Source: Spongiibacter marinus (GTDB taxonomy: Bacteria; Pseudomonadota; Gammaproteobacteria; Pseudomonadales; Spongiibacteraceae). Taken from it: a stretch of 64,000 bases of DNA. Below, in pieces: positions 49,148 to 57,594 of this stretch; the first letter of the stretch is position 1; every line of letters starts with the position of its first letter. Where the stretch lies: NCBI RefSeq assembly GCF_016906995.1, contig NZ_JAFBBD010000005.1, positions 186,001-250,000 of the forward strand, written 5' to 3'. The position numbers and the translations under genes are program-made. Under the pieces are notes generated by a model. That model did not search any database and had not been told where the DNA came from. It was given only the letters and a program-made list of their open reading frames with translations.

Positions 49148-50587
49148 ATGGAAAATACCCAACAGCCAGAGGCCAACGCCGCCGACTATATTGCAGGTTT
49201 GATGGCGCGGTCGCGAGCTGCTCAGCAGCAAATTGCGCACTACAGCCAGCAGCAGGTTGATGAATTGATCACCGCCATGGTGTGGGCGGTTGCCAAACCC
49301 GGCGTTGCCGAAGACGTGGCGCGCTTTACCGTAGAGGAAACCCAGCTGGGTAACTACGAGGGCAAGTATTTAAAAATCGCCAAGAAAACGCGGGCAACCC
49401 TGTTCGATATTTTGCACGACAAATCCGTGGGTGTGATCGAAGAAGATCGCGAGCGCAATATTGTTAAAATCGCGAAGCCCGTCGGCGTGATAGGCGCCTT
49501 GGCACCCTGCACTAACCCCGAAGCGACGCCGGTGATTAAGTCTATTTTTGCCGTAAAAGGGCGCAATGCCATCATTATTGCGCCGCACCCGCGCTCCAAG
49601 CTCACCAATAAAATGATCTGCGATCGCATGCGCGCCGCCATCGCCGCGATGGGCGCCCCCGAGGACTTGGTCATCGCGATTGAGCAGCCCTCATTGGAAA
49701 GCACCAACGAATTAATGAAGCAGTGCGACCGCATTCTGGCCACCGGTGGCGCGGCAATGGTGAAATCGGCCTATGCCAGCGGCACGCCTGCACTGGGCGT
49801 TGGCGCGGGCAATGCGGTGATTGTGGTTGATGACACCGCCGACCTGGAGATGGCGGCGGAGAAAATTCGTATTTCAAAAACCCTGGATCTGGCAGCGTCG
49901 TGTTCCTCCGATAACTCGGTGGTGGCGTTTGAGACTATTGCCGACAGCCTGCTCGACAAGCTTCGGGCCGAGGGCGGCTATATTTGCAACAGCGAAGAAA
50001 AGCAGCGCTTGCAGGCGTTGATCTGGGAAGATGGCCACATCAATAGCAAAATTGTTGCCCAGCCGGCATCGGTATTGGCAGCAATGGCGGGTATCGATCT
50101 GCCTGAGGGCAAACAGTTTTTCATCGTGCCGGAAACCGGCGCGGGCGCCGAGCATCCTTTCTCAGGGGAAAAAATGTCGGTGGTAATGGCCTTCTATCGG
50201 GTGGCCGACCTGGGCGAGGCCATTGCCACCACCAATGCCATTCAGGCGTATCAGGGGCAGGGGCATAGCTGCGGCATCTACTCGCGCAGCGATGACAATA
50301 TCCAGCGCTATGCCGAGCAAACGTTTACCTCGCGGGTGATGGTAAATCAGCCGCAAGCGCCGTCGAATAGTGGTAATGTTTGGAATGGTATGCGCCAGAC
50401 CTTTTCGCTCGGTTGTGGCAGTTGGGGCGGCAATGGCACTAACAATAATATTAGCTGGCTAGACCTGGTAAACATTACCTGGGTGTCGCGGCCGTTGGCT
50501 CAAACCAAACAGCTTCCCGCCGATGAGCAGCTATTTGCCTCAGCGATCGCTGCCGAGCATGCCGCGGGTTTGGCGCCTGGCGCATAA
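49148..50587 (+). CDS. CoA-acylating aldehyde dehydrogenase, SauS/EutE-type
   Basis: 479 aa from ATG 49148. The sequence follows the acylating branch (sulfoacetaldehyde dehydrogenase SauS, EutE, AdhE N-domain): VGVIGALAPCTNPEATPV, IIIAPHPRSKLTN, ILATGGAAMVKSAYASGTPA, GVGAGNAVIVVD, the catalytic Cys in SCSSDNSV, and GSWGGNGTNNNISW near the C-terminus. It lacks the N-terminal pattern of true MmsA. It occupies the mmsA position of a valine operon, so its probable job is to turn methylmalonate semialdehyde into propionyl-CoA; that role is inferred from context. Confidence 0.85.
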   Translation: MENTQQPEANAADYIAGLMARSRAAQQQIAHYSQQQVDELITAMVWAVAKPGVAEDVARFTVEETQLGNYEGKYLKIAKKTRATLFDILHDKSVGVIEEDRERNIVKIAKPVGVIGALAPCTNPEATPVIKSIFAVKGRNAIIIAPHPRSKLTNKMICDRMRAAIAAMGAPEDLVIAIEQPSLESTNELMKQCDRILATGGAAMVKSAYASGTPALGVGAGNAVIVVDDTADLEMAAEKIRISKTLDLAASCSSDNSVVAFETIADSLLDKLRAEGGYICNSEEKQRLQALIWEDGHINSKIVAQPASVLAAMAGIDLPEGKQFFIVPETGAGAEHPFSGEKMSVVMAFYRVADLGEAIATTNAIQAYQGQGHSCGIYSRSDDNIQRYAEQTFTSRVMVNQPQAPSNSGNVWNGMRQTFSLGCGSWGGNGTNNNISWLDLVNITWVSRPLAQTKQLPADEQLFASAIAAEHAAGLAPGA

Positions 50588-50614
50588 GTGAGTTGTGGTT
50601 AAGGTAACGCAGTT

Positions 50615-51775
50615 ATGGATTTTGAATTAAACGACGACCAGCAGGCCTATGCCCTGAGCGCGCGCCAGTTTGCCGAGGGTGTGTTCATGCCCAACGCCGC
50701 AAAGTGGGACGCCGAACACATCTTCCCTAAAGACGCACTGCGTCAAGCCGGAGAGCTGGGGTTCATGGGCATGTATACCCCGGAATCTGCCGGGGGCTTG
50801 GGCATGAGTCGTTTGGATACCAGTCTGATTGTTGAAGAGTTGGCCCGCGGCTGCACCTCTACGGCGGCGTTTTTAACCATCCATAATATGGCCACCAGCA
50901 TGATCGGCCACTACGGCCAGCCTGAGTTGGTTGAAGCGCTGTGCCCAGCTTTGGTGACTGGCGAGGCGTTGGCCTCGTACTGCCTTACCGAGCCCGGTGC
51001 CGGCTCCGATGCGGGCAACCTGCGCAGCACTGCTCGCCGCGGCGGTGAGCACTACATTGTGAATGGCAGCAAAATGTTTATCTCTGGCGCCGGCGCCACC
51101 GACATGTTGGTTGCCATGCTGCGCACCGGCGAGCCTGGCCCCAAAGGTATTAGCGCCTTTGCCATTCCCGCCGATAGTGCGGGCATCAGCTACGGTAAGC
51201 CGGAAGAAAAAATGGGCTGGAACAGCCAGCCGACCGCTACGGTTACCTTTGACAATGTGCGGGTGCCCGCTGCCAACCGCCTCGGCGACGAGGGGCAGGG
51301 CTTTCGCATTGCAATGCAAGGCCTGGACGGCGGCCGCATTAATATTGCCACCTGCTCTATTGGCACCGCGCAAGCCGCACTGGAAACGGCAACCGCCTAC
51401 GTGAAAGAGCGTGAGCAATTTGGCCAGGCCATTGCCGATTTTCAAAACACCCAATTTACCCTGGCCGATATGGCCACCCAGCTTGTTGCCGCGCGGCAAA
51501 TGGTCCGGCTGGCGGCGTTTAAACTCGACACCGGCCACCCAGAGGCCAGCAGCTACTGCGCCATGGCCAAGCGCTTTGCCACCGACGTGGGCTTTGACGT
51601 GTGCAATGCCGCGCTGCAGCTGCACGGCGGCTATGGCTACATACGTGAGTACCCCTTGGAGCGGCACCTGCGCGACAGTCGCGTACATCAAATTCTGGAG
51701 GGTACCAACGAAATTATGCGGGTGATTATCGCCCGTCGAATCTTAATGGAAGGCGCACTGGAGGTGATTAAATGA
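50615..51775 (+). CDS. Acyl-CoA dehydrogenase, probable isobutyryl-CoA dehydrogenase
   Basis: 386 aa, the normal short-chain length. LTEPGAGSDAGNLRSTA and FISGAGATDMLVAMLRTGE hold the FAD and substrate contacts; HQILEGTNEIMRVIIARRIL holds the catalytic Glu in the position used by short-chain and ACAD8 enzymes. The neighbours (hydratase, 3-hydroxyisobutyryl-CoA hydrolase, MmsB) make isobutyryl-CoA to methacrylyl-CoA the likely reaction. The stop overlaps the next start by 4 bases. Confidence 0.93.
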   Translation: MDFELNDDQQAYALSARQFAEGVFMPNAAKWDAEHIFPKDALRQAGELGFMGMYTPESAGGLGMSRLDTSLIVEELARGCTSTAAFLTIHNMATSMIGHYGQPELVEALCPALVTGEALASYCLTEPGAGSDAGNLRSTARRGGEHYIVNGSKMFISGAGATDMLVAMLRTGEPGPKGISAFAIPADSAGISYGKPEEKMGWNSQPTATVTFDNVRVPAANRLGDEGQGFRIAMQGLDGGRINIATCSIGTAQAALETATAYVKEREQFGQAIADFQNTQFTLADMATQLVAARQMVRLAAFKLDTGHPEASSYCAMAKRFATDVGFDVCNAALQLHGGYGYIREYPLERHLRDSRVHQILEGTNEIMRVIIARRILMEGALEVIK

Positions 51776-52560
51776 GCATGAGTCCAACTGAAAAATTACA
51801 GCTTGACGTGCAGGGCCACACAGCAGTGGTAACCATCAATAACCCCGCCGCCAACACCTGGGACGCTGAATCCCTGAGTGGCTTGAAAACGCTGATTGCT
51901 GCGCTCAACGCCGACAAAAATATCTACGCCTTGGTGATCACCGGCAGCGGCGAAAAGTTCTTCTCCGCCGGGGCCGATCTGAAAATGTTTGCCAGCGGCG
52001 ACAAAGCCGTGGCGCAAGATATCGGCCTGAAGTTTGGTCAGGCGTTTGAAGCCTTAGCCGATTTTCGCGGCGTGAGCATTGCCGCCATTAACGGCTTCGC
52101 GATGGGCGGTGGTTTGGAATGTGCGCTGGCCTGCGACATCCGTATTGCGGAAGAGCAGGCACAACTGGCGCTGCCCGAGGCCAAGGTTGGCCTGTTGCCC
52201 TGCGCGGGTGGCACCCAGCGCCTCACTGCCCTGGTGGGTGCGGGCTGGGCCAAGCGCATGATTCTGTGTGGCGAGCGAGTGAATGCCGAAACGGCGCACC
52301 GCATCGGCTTGGTGGAAGAGCTAGTGCCCCGTGGCGAGTCGCTGCAGGCGGCGCTGAATATGGCAAGCGCTGTTGCCCAGCAAAGCCCAGTGGCCGTCAG
52401 CTTCTGCAAAGCGTTAATCCACGAAGCGCGCGATGCCGTCATGCCAAAAGGGCTGATTCTGGAGCGCGAGCGTTTTGTGCAACTGTTTGATACCGTCGAC
52501 CAAAAAGAAGGCGTGAATGCCTTTTTGGAAAAACGGCAACCGGAGTGGAAAAACGCCTAA
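51772..52560 (+). CDS. Enoyl-CoA hydratase (methacrylyl-CoA hydratase step)
   Basis: 262 aa crotonase. The CoA/oxyanion segments are EKFFSAGADLKMF and AINGFAMGGGLECALACDIR; ALPEAKVGLLPCAGGTQRL carries the catalytic Glu region. In this operon it should hydrate methacrylyl-CoA to 3-hydroxyisobutyryl-CoA. Overlaps both neighbours (4 bases with the dehydrogenase; one base, TAATG, with the hydrolase). Confidence 0.93.
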   Translation: MSMSPTEKLQLDVQGHTAVVTINNPAANTWDAESLSGLKTLIAALNADKNIYALVITGSGEKFFSAGADLKMFASGDKAVAQDIGLKFGQAFEALADFRGVSIAAINGFAMGGGLECALACDIRIAEEQAQLALPEAKVGLLPCAGGTQRLTALVGAGWAKRMILCGERVNAETAHRIGLVEELVPRGESLQAALNMASAVAQQSPVAVSFCKALIHEARDAVMPKGLILERERFVQLFDTVDQKEGVNAFLEKRQPEWKNA

Positions 52561-53675
52561 TGAGCACAAGCCAGGACGTACTATTTGAAGAGCGCGACAC
52601 CGCCAGCGGTCAGAAGCTGGGCATTGTCACCCTCAATGTAGAAAAAACGCTGAACTCCCTTAACCTCGGCATGGTCGAGGCCATGCTAACGCAGCTGGCT
52701 GAGTGGCGTGATCGCCGCGATATCGCCTGCCTGTTTATTACCGCTGCCGGTGAAAAAGCCTTCTGTGCAGGTGGCGACGTGCAGGCTCTGTATCGCTCCG
52801 CAACCGAAACACCGGGCGGCCCCTGCGAATACGCCGAGCGCTTCTTCGAGCGGGAATATCGCCTCGACTACGCGCTGCACCAGTTCGCCAAACCCGTTGT
52901 GGTGTGGGGCCACGGCATTGTTATGGGCGGCGGTTTGGGTATCTTCGCGGCGGGCAGTTATCGCGTTGTCACCGAAAAATCCCGTCTGGCGATGCCGGAA
53001 ATTACCATCGGCCTCTACCCCGACGTGGGTGGCAGTTATTTCCTAAATCGTATGCCTGGCCACTGTGGGCGTTTCCTGGCGCTAACCGGCGCGTCCTTCA
53101 ATGGCCGCGACGCCCTGTACCTCGGCTTGGCCGAGGGCTTTATTGAAAACCGCCGCCGCGACGAAGTGTTGGCAGCGATGGCCAACGAGCTGTGGTCCGA
53201 CGATGTCAGCGACAATCACGAGCGCCTGTACAGCCTGATGGCCAGCCATATAGAAGCCTCGCAAGCGGCGCTTCCCGAGGCCAATGTCGAGCCTGCGGCG
53301 CCAGTAATTAATCAGCTCTGCGAGGGCGATGATATTGCCGCCATCAAGGCCATCACTGAGCTATCCAGCGACAACCCCTGGCTGCAAAAAGCGGCGGCAA
53401 CCTTGTCTGCGGGTTCGCCATTGAGTGCACGCCTAATCTTGGAGCAATTGCGCCGCGCCGACGGCCTGAGCCTGCGCGAGGTATTTCGCGCTGAGCTAGT
53501 ACTGTCCACCAATGTGGTGCGTAACAGCGACTTCGCCGAGGGTGTGCGCGCCTTGTTAATCGACAAAGATAAAAATCCCCAGTGGCGCCACAGCAGCTAC
53601 GAAGCGATAGACAGCGTCGAAGTAGGCGCTTACTTCGACGCCCCTTGGTCAGAACATCCACTGCACGATTTATAA
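52560..53675 (+). CDS. 3-hydroxyisobutyryl-CoA hydrolase
   Basis: 371 aa from ATG 52560; the start 15 bases upstream lies in the hydratase gene. It belongs to the crotonase-fold HIBCH group, longer than hydratases: KAFCAGGDVQALY, WGHGIVMGGGLGIFAAGSYR, MPEITIGLYPDVGGSYFLNR and the C-terminal EGVRALLIDKDKNPQW are diagnostic. It frees 3-hydroxyisobutyrate, avoiding build-up of toxic methacrylyl-CoA. Translationally coupled upstream; mmsB follows after 43 bases. Confidence 0.94.
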   Translation: MSTSQDVLFEERDTASGQKLGIVTLNVEKTLNSLNLGMVEAMLTQLAEWRDRRDIACLFITAAGEKAFCAGGDVQALYRSATETPGGPCEYAERFFEREYRLDYALHQFAKPVVVWGHGIVMGGGLGIFAAGSYRVVTEKSRLAMPEITIGLYPDVGGSYFLNRMPGHCGRFLALTGASFNGRDALYLGLAEGFIENRRRDEVLAAMANELWSDDVSDNHERLYSLMASHIEASQAALPEANVEPAAPVINQLCEGDDIAAIKAITELSSDNPWLQKAAATLSAGSPLSARLILEQLRRADGLSLREVFRAELVLSTNVVRNSDFAEGVRALLIDKDKNPQWRHSSYEAIDSVEVGAYFDAPWSEHPLHDL

Positions 53676-53718
53676 CCATACCGCCGCGCCTTCCAGGGGC
53701 CGCAATAAGGAGAACACC

Positions 53719-54606
53719 ATGAGCAGCATTGCATTTATCGGCTTGGGAAATATGGGTGGCCCAATGGCGGCCAATCTACTCAAGGCAGGCCACAGCCTGA
53801 CCGTTTTTGACCTGTCTCAGTCCGCCATGCAAGCGCTAGCCGAGCAGGGCGCGCAGTGTGCCAGCACCGCTGAAGCGGCCATTGATGGCGCCGAAGTGAT
53901 TCTTAGTATGCTGCCCGCCGGTAAGCACGTGGCCGGTTTATACCTTGGCGAGGCGGGCCTGATTGCCAAGGCGCAAAAAGGCACGCTCATCCTCGACTGC
54001 AGCACCATTGATGCCGAAACCGCCCGCGAAGTTGGCGCGGCGGCCGAGGCCGCAGGGCTGGATATGTTAGACGCGCCGGTATCCGGTGGCGTAAAAGCCG
54101 CTCAGGCGGGAACACTCGCCTTTATGTGCGGCGGCAGCGAGGCCGGCTTTGCTCGCGCAGAAAAAATCCTGGCGGGGATGGGTAAAAAAATCTTCCACGC
54201 TGGCGACCACGGCGCTGGCCAAATCGCCAAGATGTGCAACAACATGCTGCTGGCCGTTCATATGGTAGGCACCGCCGAAGCGCTGCAGCTGGGCTTAAAT
54301 AACGGCCTGGATGCCAGCGTATTGTCAGAGATTATGAAGAACAGCTCCGGCGACAACTGGTCACTGCAAAACTACAACCCGGTACCCGGCGTTATGCCCG
54401 CCACCCCGGCCAGCAACGACTACCAGCCCGGCTTTATGGCCCAGCTGATGCTCAAAGACCTGGGGCTGGCGATGGAAAACAGCCTGAAAACCCAAAGCGC
54501 GGTGCCCATGGGTGCATTGGCGCGCAGCCTCTATGCCAGCTTTGCCGGCAAAGACGGCAACGCCCAGCGAGACTTCTCTGCCATTATTGAAATGATGCAG
54601 AGCTAG
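53719..54606 (+). CDS. mmsB: 3-hydroxyisobutyrate dehydrogenase
   Basis: 295 aa NAD-dependent beta-hydroxyacid dehydrogenase forming methylmalonate semialdehyde. FIGLGNMGGPMAANLLKAGH is the nucleotide and signature motif; DAPVSGGVKAAQAGTLAFM the substrate loop; KMCNNMLLAVHM has the catalytic Lys. Its product is the proposed substrate of the aldehyde dehydrogenase that opens the operon. AAGGAG precedes the ATG. A hairpin follows the stop. Confidence 0.95.
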   Translation: MSSIAFIGLGNMGGPMAANLLKAGHSLTVFDLSQSAMQALAEQGAQCASTAEAAIDGAEVILSMLPAGKHVAGLYLGEAGLIAKAQKGTLILDCSTIDAETAREVGAAAEAAGLDMLDAPVSGGVKAAQAGTLAFMCGGSEAGFARAEKILAGMGKKIFHAGDHGAGQIAKMCNNMLLAVHMVGTAEALQLGLNNGLDASVLSEIMKNSSGDNWSLQNYNPVPGVMPATPASNDYQPGFMAQLMLKDLGLAMENSLKTQSAVPMGALARSLYASFAGKDGNAQRDFSAIIEMMQS

Positions 54607-54621
54607 CACCCGCGCTTACCC

Positions 54622-54645
54622 GCTTGGCGCTGTTTCGCGCCAAGC
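54622..54645 (+). terminator. Hairpin after mmsB
   Basis: GCTTGGCGC (54622-54630) pairs perfectly with GCGCCAAGC (54637-54645) with a 6-base loop. No T run follows. It likely marks the end of the valine operon. Confidence 0.6.
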
Positions 54646-55056
54646 ATCCTCCCCGCCTTAAAGCCCAGGCGCCGCTATTTTCCCTTCTATGTCTTCAGAC
54701 CCGCGAATACAGCCTTCTGCAAGCGCCGCATATAATAATTGATGTGCTGTCTTGGCTAGTGTTTTGGGTGTTCAGGTTTTATGCTGAACCCTCCAGCAAG
54801 GAAAGCGCGCCGTTCAAAGCATTCGTTTAGCGCGCAGCAAATCAGCCACATAAGGAAATATGGGCAATATCTATGAGACCCCACCAAGAAGATTTAAGCG
54901 CATGCCCGTTTATCCCGATAAGCGATTCCCGCGTTAACGCTCATGTATATTAAAAATCAGAGCGTCACGAGATTTTTACGCTAGCTGACGTTGGGAAAAT
55001 CGAGCGTGCGCGGTATACCAATGTTATGTGTTCTGAGCCTGAGAAAAGGGAGTTTC
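54646..55056. other. Intergenic region without a supported gene
   Basis: About 410 bases with only a 68-codon frame starting inside the mmsB hairpin, which has no ribosome binding site or family. The region becomes AT-richer toward the lipoprotein gene and marks the start of an islet with sparser coding. No RNA gene or repeat was recognised. Confidence 0.5.
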
Positions 55057-55476
55057 ATGAAAGTTTTTAAGCAGGGCTTAGTTGCTGGTTTTGTAATCAT
55101 TCTCGCGGGTTGCCAGTCGCCCATGAGTGACATGATGAATAATAACTTCGTGGCGGTCACACCTGAGCCAGTGCCTGAAGGTCTTGCTGGTTCATGGACG
55201 GGGAATATGGGGCCTTACCTTGTCACTATGAAATGGCAGTCCGACGGATATGGTTTGTTCTGCTATTCCTACGGCATCGCTGACGTTCTGCAGAAAGTAA
55301 AATTTTCAGGGGGCAAGATCCAGATTCAGGACGGCACCAAACTGATATTGAAAGAGCAGCACCCTAAATCGATAACGGTTCATTCGCCCTATGCTGCTGG
55401 CAAAGATACAGTCCTCTACGCCGATCCGGATTATAAAAATGCCTCGGGCTACTGCGCCAAGGCGCTAAACACATAA
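55057..55476 (+). CDS. Small lipoprotein of unknown function
   Basis: 139 aa from ATG 55057, preceded by AAAAGGGAG; an in-frame ATG at 54991 is further from any Shine-Dalgarno and would spoil the signal peptide. Lipobox LAGC, Cys19. The mature part begins PEGLAGSWTGNMGPYLVTMKW, a small beta-barrel-like start (a W-T-G strand pattern as in lipocalin-like proteins), and has two later Cys (FCYSYG, GYCAKA) that could form a disulfide. No family was assigned with certainty. Confidence 0.75.
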   Translation: MKVFKQGLVAGFVIILAGCQSPMSDMMNNNFVAVTPEPVPEGLAGSWTGNMGPYLVTMKWQSDGYGLFCYSYGIADVLQKVKFSGGKIQIQDGTKLILKEQHPKSITVHSPYAAGKDTVLYADPDYKNASGYCAKALNT

Positions 55477-55789
55477 CCAGTCGCAGCAGTACGTGGCGGA
55501 ACCTCCCGCTAGTTAGTAGACGCCTATTTCAACCTGGAGGTAGGCAAGTATGGCGAAATCTCTGAGTTTGTAGCTTCTTGGCTCTGGAGAGAGCTTCCGT
55601 AATGGGTTTTTGTGTCGTGCGTGCGTGAAAATCCATGTAGTGAACCGCCCAAAGCGCGCCTGACAAGTGGCGACCTATCGCTACGCTAAACTGCGCGGCT
55701 TATCCGCCTGTTTACTATGGGCAAGCCGCTCTTGTGCCGAGCATAAATGCCCTTGTAAAGCATGAAGTGATAGAGTAGTGTCACTTTTT
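55477..55789. other. Intergenic region upstream of the toxin-antitoxin pair
   Basis: About 310 bases with stops in all frames and no gene recognised. It should hold the promoter of the toxin-antitoxin pair, but no clear -35/-10 or palindromic operator stood out. It includes GC-rich fragments such as GCGCGGCTTATCCGC that could be remnants of older sequence. Confidence 0.4.
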
Positions 55790-56047
55790 ATGAAGACTGA
55801 ATTAGTGACTACATTGAAGCGCCAGGCAACCAAAATATTGTCTGAACTTCATAAATCCAAAGAGCCTGTGCTAATCACAGAGCATGGCAAGCCATCTGCC
55901 TATCTTGTTGATGTCGAAGACTTTGAAGCCCTTCAGCGTAGAATGATAATTTTGGAAGGTATCGCTCGAGGAGAGTCCGCTGTTCAAGAAGGCAGGGCGC
56001 TGACTCATAATGAAGCCAAAGCCAAAATGAAAAAATGGCTGAGTTAA
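55790..56047 (+). CDS. Type II antitoxin, Phd/YefM family
   Basis: 85 aa from ATG 55790, where the family start MKTELVTTLKRQATKIL falls; a GTG at 55778 is also in frame. LITEHGKPSAYLVDVEDFEALQ is the Phd/YefM DNA-binding and dimer core. The C-terminal charged helix (EAKAKMKKWLS) would wrap the toxin. Overlaps the toxin gene by 13 bases. Expected to autoregulate its own promoter. Confidence 0.9.
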   Translation: MKTELVTTLKRQATKILSELHKSKEPVLITEHGKPSAYLVDVEDFEALQRRMIILEGIARGESAVQEGRALTHNEAKAKMKKWLS

Positions 56048-56352
56048 TCTGGACTGAGCCGGCCCTATCTGACCTGAACGAAATCGCGGAATACATAGCG
56101 ATAGAAAATCTTACAGCAGCGCGTGAACTGGTACAGCGGGTGTTCTCTGCTGTAGAGCGCCTCAAAGAACACCCGAGCTCTGGCAAGGTTCCCGGGGAAC
56201 TGACAGATAGCCGCTATCGTGAAGTTGTATGCAATCCCTGTCGAATTTTTTATCGCCACGCCGAGAAGAAGATTTTCATCTTATATGTTCTGCGCAGCGA
56301 ACGTGAGCTGCGAAATTTCTTACTCGAAGATCGCGATGATTGGGGCGATTAA
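56035..56352 (+). CDS. ParE/RelE-fold toxin
   Basis: 105 aa. IWTEPALSDLNEIAEYIA is the typical ParE N-terminal helix pair; YREVVCNPCRIFYRHAEKKIFILYVLRSERE is the beta-sheet and C-terminal active face. ParE members poison gyrase and RelE members cut mRNA at the ribosome; the sequence leans to the ParE side but cannot settle it. Translationally coupled to the antitoxin. Confidence 0.9.
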   Translation: MAELIWTEPALSDLNEIAEYIAIENLTAARELVQRVFSAVERLKEHPSSGKVPGELTDSRYREVVCNPCRIFYRHAEKKIFILYVLRSERELRNFLLEDRDDWGD

Positions 56353-56509
56353 CGAGTTAAGACTGGCGGGCTGTCGTTCCCCCAATTTGATGTGCGCTTT
56401 CTGGTAGCTAACGCAGAATAATCATGCCGAGCCTGACTCGACAGTGTGAGAGAAACCGGAATGCGTTACATGTTTCAAGCAGTCGTTCGCACTGAGAGCA
56501 ACTAGTTAG

Positions 56510-57046
56510 ATGAGACTTGCATTATTCAATGATTCCGATGTGAACCCCGTTGTCGCGCTGTTTCAGCGGGTTTTCTCAGATGCTGAAGGAGAGGCAGAAG
56601 GGCAGATTATTGCGGATTTCGTTAAGGAGCTGATTTCAACAACACCCCCGTCTGAGGTTATTGGCTTTACTGCATGGGAAGGCGATGCTGTTGTTGGCGG
56701 TATTTTCTTTAGTCAGCTTATTGTGCCGAGCGGGCAGCGTGCCTTTATTTTGTCGCCAGTTGCGGTGTCGACGGATGTGCAGGGCAAAGGGGTTGGCCAG
56801 GCGCTTATTCGATACGGTTTGGATCATCTGAAATCGCTTGGAGTTGAGTTGGTGTTTACCTATGGCGACCCCGGCTATTATTCCAAAGTGGGCTTTAAGC
56901 AGATCACCGAAGCGATTGTAAAAGCCCCGTGGCCCTTGAGTCAGCCGATTGGCTGGTTGGCGCAATCACTCGATGGCAGCGCGGTTCAGGCGATGATTGG
57001 CCCCACGCGGTGTGTTGAGGCGCTCAATGACCCTGGGCTTTGGTAG
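56510..57046 (+). CDS. GNAT family N-acetyltransferase (YhbS-like)
   Basis: 178 aa. SPVAVSTDVQGKGVGQALIRYGL is the acetyl-CoA loop and VFTYGDPGYYSKVGFKQI the C-terminal GNAT strand pair, in the YhbS arrangement. The Shine-Dalgarno is poor. The ATG lies directly behind GTTAG, which looks like a gene-cassette boundary, though no matching attC palindrome was found. Substrate unknown. Confidence 0.88.
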   Translation: MRLALFNDSDVNPVVALFQRVFSDAEGEAEGQIIADFVKELISTTPPSEVIGFTAWEGDAVVGGIFFSQLIVPSGQRAFILSPVAVSTDVQGKGVGQALIRYGLDHLKSLGVELVFTYGDPGYYSKVGFKQITEAIVKAPWPLSQPIGWLAQSLDGSAVQAMIGPTRCVEALNDPGLW

Positions 57047-57111
57047 CGTTTCAGTCGCTTCAGCTTTCGGTTTTAATTAGCCGTTTCTCTTCACCCCTTA
57101 GTGCTGTTGGC

Positions 57112-57594
57112 TTAATTACTGTTACGTAATTGCTGTTTTGCCACCTGAAATGGCAGCAGTTTCCTGTCGTTCTCCAACATCACCACGTTAAGCGCATTAA
57201 GTAGGCTGGTGTTTATGTGTCGGTAGGTCCATCGGTAGTCGAAGCCGTGGTCGGCGGCATCATGCCGGCTCGAAAGGCAGATCACGTTTTTGATACCGGC
57301 CATATGGATGGCCATAAAACAGAGCGAGCAGGGCTCGCCGGAGGCAATGAGTGTCGCGCCGTGTAACGCAACGCGGCGCGTATTGCGTGAGGCGTTTCGT
57401 ATTGCCTGCACTTCGGCGTGGGCGGTGCAGTCGAGCTGTTGCGCGACCTGATTGACGCCTTCGCCGATGATTTCCCCTTGTGCATTGATAATCAGTGCGG
57501 AGAAGGGCAAGCCACCGGCATTGGCGTGCTGAATCGCCAGCTCGATGGTGCTTTCTGCGTGCTCTGGCAGGCGGCTTTCGAGAGCGTTATGCAC
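57112..57594 (-). CDS. Nucleoside/nucleobase deaminase (CMP/dCMP-type fold)
   Basis: 160 aa from GTG 57594, which has GGAGG 6 bases upstream; a longer reading from 57735 would lie inside the azoreductase gene. The zinc motifs are CTAHAEVQAIRNA (His and catalytic Glu) and GEPCSLCFMAIHMAG (two Cys), as in guanine and adenine deaminases of the TadA/GuaD group. Overlaps the stop of the upstream oxidoreductase gene by 8 bases. The exact base or nucleoside is unknown. Confidence 0.87.
   Translation of the reverse strand: MHNALESRLPEHAESTIELAIQHANAGGLPFSALIINAQGEIIGEGVNQVAQQLDCTAHAEVQAIRNASRNTRRVALHGATLIASGEPCSLCFMAIHMAGIKNVICLSSRHDAADHGFDYRWTYRHINTSLLNALNVVMLENDRKLLPFQVAKQQLRNSN

Noticed and set aside
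54624-54830. 68-codon plus-strand frame after mmsB
   Set aside because: It begins inside the mmsB hairpin, has no ribosome binding site and no recognisable family.
56505-56511. GTTAGAT directly before the GNAT start looks like an integron cassette boundary
   Set aside because: No matching palindromic attC partner was found in the 150 bases upstream (the nearest AGCTAAC does not extend into pairing), and no integrase is seen.
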